This document shows positions 53,058 through 62,000 of a DNA stretch of 64,000 nucleotides, one piece after another. The translations under genes were made by a program, and so were the position numbers. The stretch's first letter is position 1; the number at the start of each line of letters is the position of its first letter. The notes beneath the pieces were generated by a model. The model was not told the DNA's origin. It made no database searches and was given only the letters and a program-made list of their open reading frames with translations. The DNA comes from Bacillota bacterium (GTDB taxonomy: Bacteria; Bacillota; Bacilli; Paenibacillales; UBA4045), in the NCBI GenBank assembly GCA_023441055.1, contig JAEZQY010000008.1:372001-436000 (forward strand). The letters run 5' to 3'.

Positions 53058-54398
53058 CTATTTCATCAGTGGATTTACTTCATCTTCCATCTGCTTTAGC
53101 ACTTCATCAGCCGTACGGCTTTGGGTATACAGGAAATCTAGCAGCGTCTGAATCTTCACATCGATCTGCTGCCAGTTCTTATGACCCGGAGCAATTCTAG
53201 CTTCTCCCATCTGATCGAGCACTGCGGTCTGAATGCTCTCAGGGGAAGGCTGCGGCGCTGCCTTCAGGAAGATATCGGATTCAAGCACCGACTGCCTCGA
53301 CGGTACGAAGTATTGCGAAGTCACGCCCATCGATTCCGCATTCGTCACGAACTTCAGGAAAGCCATCGCTTCTTCGGGGTGATCGGATTGGAATACCGAG
53401 TATCCGGCATAACCGAGCGATGTGCCTCGACCATGCGTACCGCTAGGCATCGGCGCAATATCCCACTCGAAATCCGTGATCGCGCGAGCTTTAGACACAT
53501 AGCTGTAACGATCTGTGAACATACCCAGCTTGCCCGTCTCGAATGTCAGCTCATCACCCGGCTTCGGATGAACCCGATCCTTGAAGATCATATCATCGTA
53601 CAGCTGCAAGGCTTGCTTCCCTTGATCTGAATTCAGCGTGAAGACGGTTCCGTCCGCATTGAATACGTCCGCTCCATGTGACCAGAATAATGGCAGCAGC
53701 GCATCTGACCAATTCTTCCATTCTCGAATCAGTTTAACGCCGTACACACCCTTATCCGGTTCGGAGATCGTCTTGGCAGCTTTCAGAAACTCTTCATAAT
53801 TCCACTTGCCCTCTTGGTACAGTTCCGATGGGGTCTTCAGGCCCTTCTCTTGGAATAACGTCTTATTGTAATAGATCAAGATCGGCGGTGTAGAGAACGG
53901 GATGCCGTATAACGCGTCTCCCTTGGTGAAGATCTCTAATGTGGATGGGTATACATCACTGAATTGATAGTCGGCGTCTGCCTTCACGTTCGCCCCGATG
54001 TCCATCAATTCACCTGACTCCAAAAACTGCGGAATCATCCGTTCAGCCAGCCAACCGACGTCAGGACCTGTCCTTGACGCGAGCATAATCGACAGCTTCT
54101 GCTGATAGTCTGCGAACGGGATCGTCACGATCTCGACATCGACATGCGAATGCGTCTCCTTGAATTTCACGATCAATTCCTCATACATCGCCTTGTGGGC
54201 ATCATTGCCCCAGATGCTAAATTGCAGCTTGACCGGTTTCTTCGGAGCATCGGGCTGCTTGTCATTTTGCTTTCCCGCGCCTTGGTTCTCACTTGTACTT
54301 GCAGGCTCTGACTGCACATTGTTCGTTTGGGTCGAGCATCCAATAACTACACCTAGTACGAGCACGATCGATAAGAGCATTAATGAAAACTTTTTCAT
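53058..54398 (-). CDS. Solute-binding lipoprotein of the second sugar ABC importer
   Basis: About 446 aa. Signal peptide with lipobox VVIGC (MLLSIVLVLGVVIGCSTQ), a low-complexity linker, then a family-1 solute-binding fold (KLQFSIWGNDAHKAMYEELI, SIMLASRTGPDVGWLAE, GIPFSTPPILIYYNKTLF, TSLGYAGYSVFQSDHPEEAM). The ligand is not readable; a GH43-like gene follows the permeases, so a hemicellulose-derived oligosaccharide is plausible. I chose the ATG at 54398 because the eight residues before it (MMEGNDSK) would be unusual for a signal peptide and contain the GGAGGGG. Confidence 0.9.
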   Translation of the reverse strand: MKKFSLMLLSIVLVLGVVIGCSTQTNNVQSEPASTSENQGAGKQNDKQPDAPKKPVKLQFSIWGNDAHKAMYEELIVKFKETHSHVDVEIVTIPFADYQQKLSIMLASRTGPDVGWLAERMIPQFLESGELMDIGANVKADADYQFSDVYPSTLEIFTKGDALYGIPFSTPPILIYYNKTLFQEKGLKTPSELYQEGKWNYEEFLKAAKTISEPDKGVYGVKLIREWKNWSDALLPLFWSHGADVFNADGTVFTLNSDQGKQALQLYDDMIFKDRVHPKPGDELTFETGKLGMFTDRYSYVSKARAITDFEWDIAPMPSGTHGRGTSLGYAGYSVFQSDHPEEAMAFLKFVTNAESMGVTSQYFVPSRQSVLESDIFLKAAPQPSPESIQTAVLDQMGEARIAPGHKNWQQIDVKIQTLLDFLYTQSRTADEVLKQMEDEVNPLMK

Positions 54399-54425
54399 CT
54401 TCGAATCATTCCCCTCCATCAATTG

Positions 54426-54439
54426 GTTAAGCGTTTACA
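54426..54439. promoter_or_regulatory. Near-cre site before the solute-binding protein gene
   Basis: GTTAAGCGTTTACA; its complement TGTAAACGCTTAAC matches the CcpA cre consensus TGWAANCGNTNWCA at 12 of 14 positions. It lies just downstream of AT-rich -10-like sequence (TATACT, TATAAA on the minus strand), where CcpA would repress. Confidence 0.5.
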
Positions 54440-54516
54440 TTTATAAGTATATAAAACCCCCAACCTTGGAGAAATCATCTCAATTCGAGATATGGTATCA
54501 ATACTCGAGTTGATCT

Positions 54517-55254
54517 TTAGTCTGGTTGATCCCGATATTGGCTAGGTGTCTTGCCAACGACATCCTTGAATACGGCCATGAAGTGCTTCGCGCTCACATA
54601 ACCAGACAGCGCAGCAATCTCGTATATTTTCAAATTCGTTTCTATCAGTAATTGCTTCGCTTTTTTCATCCTGCAGTTCGTGACGTAGTCGGAGAAGTTC
54701 TGCCCGGTCTCGGACTTGAACAGCACCGATAAGTACTGAGGATTGAGATGGACCTGATCCGCTATATACTGCAGCGAAACTTCCCGATCTAGCCGTTCTA
54801 TGATGAGCTCCTTCACCTTACGGATCAAGTGCCGTCCCGAGCTGGAAGGGTCGTCCTCCGCATCCAACGTTTGCTCATCCGGCTTGAATCTCCGTTTGAA
54901 CTGGTCAAGCACCTGTGTCAGCTCAATCCGATCAATCGGCTTCAGCAGATAGTCGCCTACTCCGTATTTGATCGCTTGCTTCGCATATTCGAAGTCCGCG
55001 TAGCCGCTTATAATTAGAATGTACAGCTCCGGATACAGCTCGCGAACGCGCTTGATCATCTCGATCCCGTTCATCTCGTTCATGCGAATATCGGTAATAA
55101 GTAGATCTGGGCTCACACCTTTGAGTAGTTCAAGCGCCTGCTTTCCATTACTCGCTTCCCCTACGACCTGGAAGCCCCCGATCACCTCTTCAATCAATTG
55201 CTTCAGTCCATGACGGATAATCGCTTCATCTTCCACAAGAACAGCCTTATACAT
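54517..55254 (-). CDS. YesN-like response regulator with AraC-type output
   Basis: 245 aa. Receiver with VLVEDEAIIRHGLKQLIEEV and the phospho-Asp in DLLITDIRMNEMNG (about residue 55). C-terminal AraC-type double HTH: SLQYIADQVHLNPQYLSVLF followed by KSETGQNFSDYVTNCRMKKA and IAALSGYVSAKHFMAVFKDV. Overlaps the kinase gene by 8 bp. This pair type usually controls an adjacent sugar ABC importer, here the one at 51-54 kb (inference from location). Confidence 0.92.
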   Translation of the reverse strand: MYKAVLVEDEAIIRHGLKQLIEEVIGGFQVVGEASNGKQALELLKGVSPDLLITDIRMNEMNGIEMIKRVRELYPELYILIISGYADFEYAKQAIKYGVGDYLLKPIDRIELTQVLDQFKRRFKPDEQTLDAEDDPSSSGRHLIRKVKELIIERLDREVSLQYIADQVHLNPQYLSVLFKSETGQNFSDYVTNCRMKKAKQLLIETNLKIYEIAALSGYVSAKHFMAVFKDVVGKTPSQYRDQPD

Positions 55255-57007
55255 CAGATCTCCCCCATTTGAATGGAAGCCGGATCGCGAACACTGACCC
55301 TTGCCCCACTATGCTTTCCACATTTAATCCATACGGTTCGCCATATAGCAGTTGAATGCGTTGATGTATATTTCGCAGGGCGACCCCCTTCTTCACCTTA
55401 CCGAAGCTCTCTTGCCCGTCATCGATGCCATGGTCCGAATTGTGATGCAGCTGTGACTTCAACTCTACCATTCGTTCCTGCGGAATTCCGACCCCATCAT
55501 CCTCAACCGTGACAATCAAGTCATCGCCATCCACCCGTGCGGATACACGCAAGTGAACGGTTCGTGATCCCATCGCGTGCTCGATCACATTCTCAATCAG
55601 CGGCTGAAGAATGAGCTTCGGCACTAGACAATAATCATAAGAGGAATCGATATACATGTCAGACTGCAGTTGTTCACCAAGCCGCATCGCTTGAATGTTC
55701 AGGTACGCCTCGACAAACCGCAGCTCATCCTGCAGGCTCACCTGCTTCTGCTTATTGTCTACCGTATAGCGCAGCAGCTTGCCCAGACTGGTCACGATAC
55801 TCGACAGCTCCCTGCCATTGCCTTGCAGCGCCAACATATTCATCATCTCAAGCGTATTGTATAGAAAATGGGGATGGATCTGGCTTTGCAGCGCAGACAG
55901 CTCTGCCTCCCGCTCCCTCAGCCGCGTCTCGTACACTTCCTTCACCAATCGATCGATCTCGCCGATCATCGTGTTGAAGCCAGCAGCGAGCTGTCCGATC
56001 TCATCGTGCGAGCTGATATTCGCCCTCTCCTTGAACGACCCGCGCTGCACCTGTCTCATCTTCGATTGAAGATGAGCAATCGGCTTCACTAATCGATTCG
56101 AAGAAATTAAAGCAGCCAAGTAGGCAAATAAGAGCGCAATCAAGGATACGATCAATGTGAATCTGGACAAGTCCCTGGCATCCTTGCGCATATCATCTAG
56201 CGGGATCAGTCCGGTAACCTTCAAATCGGTATAATCCGATTCAGCAGTAGCGCTTATATAGGAGGAGAGATTGACCAATCCGGTATCAGAGGAAGCATAA
56301 ATGACTTCCCCGCTAGAATTCGTTATGTACAGTACGCTCTTGCTGCTGAGGCTGACGGAGGAGAGTAAGGTCTCGATACCGTGCGGGGCTAGATCAACCT
56401 TAACAATACCGAGCATCTTGTTCGTATACGGCTCCCTGATGACCCGTGATAGCGACACAATCTGCTGCTTGGGTACGGTATAGTACTCCGCCTCGTGGGG
56501 TGGAATAAGTGTCAGCCCTCCGTCCTTCTGCTTAACTCGGTCCATCCATACCGGCGAACCATCCCAATGCTTGCTCACGCTCTGATACAAATTGCTGAAG
56601 ATGCTGCCATCATTTGTGAAGATTAGAATACCCTCCACCTCAGACCGGTCGAATGATAAGGACGAGATGAACAGGTTCATCTTAGACGTTTCGTCTGTCG
56701 TGAGATATAGCTGATTCTGATGCGGTCCACTGTGATTATTCAAGATTTGCATCACATTGTCATCGTACAGGGGCATCAATGTCAGCCGCTCCATCTCCTT
56801 CACATAGCGATCTAGATTAATGCTAATCTGGTCGACGATCTGATAGGTGAGCGCTGTCGTGTTCCGCTCCACGTCTGACGAATACTTCTGATAGGTCATC
56901 GTTCCAATAATGAGGAAGGGTATCGTGATGAGCAGACAGAATAGAATAATAAATTTAGTACGGAGCGGCAAGTAGAACGATGGCATGCGACCGTTCAATA
57001 CAGGCAT
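55247..57007 (-). CDS. YesM-like sensor histidine kinase
   Basis: 586 aa. Transmembrane helix (FIILFCLLITIPFLIIGTMT, near residues 18-37), an extracellular dCache-like region of about 230 residues, a second helix (FTLIVSLIALLFAYLAALIS), HAMP (about 305-355), and a His_kinase domain with LSALQSQIHPHFLYNTLEMM (phospho-His in IHPHF). The ATPase domain shows QPLIENVIEHAMGS and DDGVGIP. The ATG at 57007 follows GAGGTTAGC. The last 8 bp overlap the response regulator. Likely senses a sugar or its binding protein outside the cell. Confidence 0.92.
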   Translation of the reverse strand: MPVLNGRMPSFYLPLRTKFIILFCLLITIPFLIIGTMTYQKYSSDVERNTTALTYQIVDQISINLDRYVKEMERLTLMPLYDDNVMQILNNHSGPHQNQLYLTTDETSKMNLFISSLSFDRSEVEGILIFTNDGSIFSNLYQSVSKHWDGSPVWMDRVKQKDGGLTLIPPHEAEYYTVPKQQIVSLSRVIREPYTNKMLGIVKVDLAPHGIETLLSSVSLSSKSVLYITNSSGEVIYASSDTGLVNLSSYISATAESDYTDLKVTGLIPLDDMRKDARDLSRFTLIVSLIALLFAYLAALISSNRLVKPIAHLQSKMRQVQRGSFKERANISSHDEIGQLAAGFNTMIGEIDRLVKEVYETRLREREAELSALQSQIHPHFLYNTLEMMNMLALQGNGRELSSIVTSLGKLLRYTVDNKQKQVSLQDELRFVEAYLNIQAMRLGEQLQSDMYIDSSYDYCLVPKLILQPLIENVIEHAMGSRTVHLRVSARVDGDDLIVTVEDDGVGIPQERMVELKSQLHHNSDHGIDDGQESFGKVKKGVALRNIHQRIQLLYGEPYGLNVESIVGQGSVFAIRLPFKWGRSDV

Positions 57008-57024
57008 GTCAGCTAACCTCGTTT

Positions 57025-57849
57025 CTAAGTATGATCGAAAAATTTCGATGGCGATGTTTTATGCATTCGCTTGAATACTTTGGAGAAGGTGTATGGATCC
57101 GCATATCCAAGCTGATAGGCGATTTCTTTAATGGTCAGCTCTCCTGCGGACAGCAGCGCGCGCGCGCGGTTCATTCTAATTCTTGTGATGTAGTTCTGCG
57201 GGGTCAGTCCGATATTCGCTTTGAAGAAGGAGTAGAAGTACTTGGGCGACATGTCGATCATCTCAGCCATTCGTTCTGCAGTGATCGATTCCCCCATATG
57301 ATCCTCAATATATTGCATTACTGGCTTCAGCTTGATCAGCTGCTTCGATTGTGTATCGGGATGATGCTCCGTCTGTCCCGCCTGTTGACTGATCGCAATT
57401 GTCAGCAGGCGAGATAACAGTACGTAACAGCTGCCCTTGAGCAGTAATGAAGCCATCGGTGCCTTATCCACATACGAATGGAACGCACTCTGGAACATCG
57501 GCCCTACCTGCTCCAGCTCCCGAGCCGTAGTCACTCCCATCATTTGATATTCATCAAGCACATTAAAGCGCTGACCTAAAGAAAAGTCGAAGTGAAGATA
57601 GAGATGACTGCATGGCGCATCTGAGCAATAAGCGGTATATGGGATACCAGGGTTGAAGAAAACAACGTCACCCTTCCTGGCTGAAACAAGCTTGCCTTGA
57701 TAATCCAGTGAGACTTCACCTTCCGTGACCAGCCAGACATCATAATCTGGATGAGTCCTCATCTCAGACCAACCTGCCTCATGATAAGCGGTCCCGCAGT
57801 GATTAATGCGGAGCTGCACATACCCCATTAGTTCATCGATTAGATTCAT
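57025..57849 (-). CDS. AraC-family regulator with cupin sensor domain
   Basis: 274 aa. The N-terminal cupin (YDVWLVTEGEVSLDYQGKLV, KGDVVFFNPGIPYTAY) probably binds a sugar. The C-terminal AraC double HTH is ITAERMAEMIDMSPKYFYSF and IKEIAYQLGYADPYTFSKVF. GGGGG is 9 bases before the ATG. It lies 17 bp before the kinase gene on the same strand and is divergent from the isomerase-like gene at 57980, which it may regulate. Confidence 0.9.
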   Translation of the reverse strand: MNLIDELMGYVQLRINHCGTAYHEAGWSEMRTHPDYDVWLVTEGEVSLDYQGKLVSARKGDVVFFNPGIPYTAYCSDAPCSHLYLHFDFSLGQRFNVLDEYQMMGVTTARELEQVGPMFQSAFHSYVDKAPMASLLLKGSCYVLLSRLLTIAISQQAGQTEHHPDTQSKQLIKLKPVMQYIEDHMGESITAERMAEMIDMSPKYFYSFFKANIGLTPQNYITRIRMNRARALLSAGELTIKEIAYQLGYADPYTFSKVFKRMHKTSPSKFFDHT

Positions 57850-57979
57850 ACGTCTGTCCCCCTATCTGACTCACAACCATCAAACGATACCTCTGACCAT
57901 TTTATTTGATATGCGGGATTCGTACAATTGGATCGAGTTCATCAATGAATGCTATAACAAACTATGGAGGGATCCTACT

Positions 57980-58744
57980 ATGAATCAATTCGGATGGTGC
58001 AGCGGCATTGAGCAGGCGAGCCTATTTGCTGAGCATGGATTTGATTACATCGAATGCGCATTGACATCGCTGCAGTTGGAGGACGAACAAGCTCATGCCG
58101 AGAAGCTCCAACAATTTCAAGATGCTCCGCTGCAAGTTAGAGCAACTAATATTTTCGTACCCAAAGGTATATCAGTTGTCGGTCCGCATGTGGATGAAGC
58201 GCGTATCCAACGGTATGTATACAAAGCCGGCGCAGCTCTTAGTGCGCTCGGTGTCAAGGTTGCCGTATTCGGAAGTGGGAATTCGCGCATGATCCCAGAG
58301 GGCTGGGATCATCAGCAGGCTGAAGCTCAGATGCTGCATATGCTAGGGACGATTTCGCAGGAATGGTCTGGCAACGGCGTCACCTTAGCCATTGAACCGC
58401 TGAATCGCAAGGAATGTAATTTCATTAACAGCGTTGCCGAGGCCGCAGCGCTGGCCGAGCAGATCAACACTCCCAATGTGAAGGTATTGGCTGATTTCTA
58501 TCATATGGACGAAGAGAATGAGCCGCTGGACACGATTATCGAGCATCGCGATTGGATTGCGCATATCCATCTTGCCGATACAGGGAGATTCGCGCCAGGA
58601 ACAGGAAGCTACCCGTATGAGCGATTTGCCGCGATTCTTAAAGAGATTCACTACACGGGTATGCTGTCAGCTGAGTGCACCTTGCAGGGCACAGACAATG
58701 AGCTTGCTGACAGCTTAACCTTCATGCGTTCCACATTTGGATGA
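57980..58744 (+). CDS. Sugar phosphate isomerase/epimerase-like TIM barrel protein
   Basis: 254 aa, AP-endonuclease-2/xylose-isomerase-like barrel. Metal and substrate motifs: LAIEPLNRKECNFINSVAEA (Glu), KVLADFYHMDEE (Asp, His), WIAHIHLADTGRFAPGTG (His) and GMLSAECTL (Glu). Relatives act as epimerases or isomerases of keto-sugars; the substrate is unknown. The frame is open 58 codons upstream, but GGAGG stands 9 bases before the ATG at 57980. Divergent from the AraC gene; the 130 bp between show no clear operator. Confidence 0.85.
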   Translation: MNQFGWCSGIEQASLFAEHGFDYIECALTSLQLEDEQAHAEKLQQFQDAPLQVRATNIFVPKGISVVGPHVDEARIQRYVYKAGAALSALGVKVAVFGSGNSRMIPEGWDHQQAEAQMLHMLGTISQEWSGNGVTLAIEPLNRKECNFINSVAEAAALAEQINTPNVKVLADFYHMDEENEPLDTIIEHRDWIAHIHLADTGRFAPGTGSYPYERFAAILKEIHYTGMLSAECTLQGTDNELADSLTFMRSTFG

Positions 58745-58902
58745 AGATCAACGTCGATTCATGGTGTATACCGAAATCAGTATATCTAATAAATAACAAT
58801 ATGCAAGATTATAGTGAACATTTCGATATTTTACTAGAATTGATCACAAAAAAATAGATATACATCATGGAATGCGACAACTTATTAAATTACACTATAA
58901 AA

Positions 58903-58916
58903 TGTAAGCGATTTCA
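58903..58916. promoter_or_regulatory. CcpA cre site before the GH9 cellulase gene
   Basis: TGTAAGCGATTTCA matches the cre consensus TGWAANCGNTNWCA at all 14 positions. It follows the -10-like TATAAA directly, so glucose repression of the cellulase is likely. The remainder of 58745-59013 is AT-rich with no other element recognised. Confidence 0.75.
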
Positions 58917-59013
58917 TGTAATTAAATGGGGGGTGGACGTCTTAATCTCTTCTAACGCTGTTAGGTTGTAGTGAACGGTGTCGTAATTTCAAATGATGAA
59001 TGGAGGTTTGTTG

Positions 59014-62000
59014 ATGTTGTTAACAACTGAATGGAAGAAGCGGGCGAAGAAAGCTTTTATGCTTAGCCTTGGTTTCATGCTGGTCATGCAAGTGCTGCTT
59101 ATCGCGCCAAGTCCCGCTTCTGCTGCTGTAACGCCACTGCCGAGTCCGAGTAACCCCATTAATTACGAAGACTTCAACGGCGGAGGCGTATTCACTCAGA
59201 ACTGGATGAACTGGTGGAACCAGGACGGCGGAACCGGAACGTACTCGAGGACGACAGACGGAGCTCGCACAGTGGGTCTGTTCGCCCAAACTCCGGCTTC
59301 TAGCGCGTCTTGGGCGAAATTCCAACCCTGGAACGAAACGATTGATGTGCGCGGTTACAAGTATTTTAACTTCTCACTGAAAAACCCGGGATATCCGGAT
59401 TCCAGAGTCCGCGTCATTATCAATGACGGCACTAGAAGCTTCAACGTACTGGGCGGCTGGGCAGAAGTACCGACAACTTGGACTGATTATAAGATCGACA
59501 TGGACTCCTTCAGTAATGTCATTGATAAGCGGAAGGCGCGCCTGGAAGTCTGGACTAGACAGATGGGCGGCACGTATGGTGAGACACTCATTGATGATAT
59601 GTTCTTCTCCAATGACAGCACAGGCACTGCACCAACTCTAACATCAACTAGTATGACAGCCAACACATCAGGAACCTTCAACCAGAACACCAACTTTACT
59701 TTCAAGACAACCTACACAGATCTGGATAACGAGCCGCCATTCGCGATGCAGGTCATCATTGACGATACAGCATACGATATGACTCCGATGGATCATGGGG
59801 ACAACACCTACACGGACGGCAAAGACTACATTTATATTACGAAGCTGCCTGCAGGCAATCACTCTTATTACTTCCGGACGACAGATACGACTTCAAGTGA
59901 GGTAGCGACTGCTGTTCAGTCCGGACCGAATGTCAGTTACTCCTCGCAAGTCATTGATGTACTCGTCAGCCAAGCCGGCTACAGTGCCAATGATTATAAG
60001 AACGCCAAGGTGACAACAACAGAGCCGCTTGTTGACTTGAGCTTCGATGTATTTAACGGAACCTCCGTCGTGCATGCTGGTAATATGACGTATGAAGGCT
60101 ATTTCTGGGACAAGCATGTATACACGATAGACTTTTCTACAGTCACAGCAACGGGCACCAACTATACTGTTCGCACGAATAGCATCGCCTCCTATCCGTT
60201 CTCGATTCTAACGAATATATGGAATGAGTATAAGGATGAGATGACGGCCTTCTATCGCTTGCTGCGCGCCGGTGTTGCTACTTCGGACGCTTACCCAGAT
60301 GGATACAGCAGCATTGCACCGTCTGCCAAGCTGTTTCATGAAGCTGGACATCTAGATGATGCCAAATCCGAGGACGGCACGATACACTACGATTTGGTCG
60401 GCGGCTGGTATGATGCCGGTGACTACGGACAATACGGCGGTAACCAATGGGTCGGCACCCAGATTGCGCTCGCCTACATCCGTTATGCCGACAAACCTAG
60501 CGTGAAGTATGACAATGATAATAACGGCATTCCTGACCTGGTCGACGAGGCGATCTTCGGGAGCGAATATCTGATTAAATTCGCCAATCAATTAGGCGGA
60601 GCTATGTATAATCTGAAGAATAACTCATCCTTTAGTCATCCGCATAAATCGACCGACAATATTCCGAATACGAGTGATGATCGGAAGCTTCAAGACTATG
60701 GTGTTGGGGGATCCGCTAAGTCTGCGGCTACACTGGCAGCAACAGCGCGCGCCATCTATACAGCAATTGCTGAGGGCGATATCGATCCTGCCGATATTGC
60801 TGCGCTTACAGCGTTCGCTGAAGAGTGTGAGGATGCAGCACTCGTCTTCTATAACTACGTGCTCAACCATCTGGATGATCCTCACGGTTCTTACTCGACC
60901 AGAGGCGGCATCTCCAATGCATTACTGATCGCCGAGGTAGAGCTATATCTGTTAACAAACGATACGGACTACCTGGACGAAGCGACAGACAAGGTGAATG
61001 CACTTACATTCGCAGACCTGTACGCAACGAATTACTGGGATATGCGTCCAATGGCCATGGCTGAATTATATCCACATGCCGATCCAACCACTCAGGCACA
61101 TATACAGGATTTGTTGAAGCAGCAGGTCGATTACTTCCTTTCTTCAACCGATGATACGCCTTACGGCGTGCTGAATCAGTTCAAGAACTTCGGCGTGAAT
61201 GAGCCGCACGCTTCCTATCTAGGCGATTTGCTGAGATACTATGAATTGTTCGAGGATCCTGCCGCACTGCGTGCCGTACTCAAGGGCATGTACTGGATCT
61301 TCGGGGAGAATCCATGGAATATCAGCTGGGTATCGGGCATTGGCGCGGACTTCGTCGACTTCCTGCATACACGTTTCGACGAAGTGGCCAATTCAGCATC
61401 TGCAACCGGCATTGTAATGCCAGGAGCTATGGTCAGCGGTCCTAACACGAAGGATACTCGAAATCGCATCAGCGTCAGCCCATGGTACGAAGATCGTTCC
61501 CTCTATGAGGACGATACGAATCAATGGCGCTACAATGAGTTCAGCATCAGTATCCAAGTCGGACTGCTGTACACAATTATGGGACTTAGTACAATGGACA
61601 ACGCAGACTCGTCAGGCGGGACTTATCCGGTAAAACTGCCGATCCTGTCACCGGTTATCGGTGATAATGTGCGCGGTGAAGTGACCATCTTTGCCAAGCC
61701 GGAATCCGCTTTGAGCGCTGTTGAACGCGTGTCTGGCAGCAGCTTCATTCCAATGACATCAACGGGCGGCGTTTATACAACCGCAGTCGATGAGAGCGCA
61801 TCTGCAGGCTATTCTACGAAACGTGTTGATGTACGAGGGACTGACTCCTTAGGCAATCACACAATCAGTTCTACGCAATATATGGTTGCTCCACCACTGC
61901 CGGATCCTTCCTCTCCGCTGATCTATGACGATATGGGCGGCGGCGGACTATGGGGCTCCTCCGGCGGGAATAACCAGTGGGTGAACTGGTATTCACAGAA

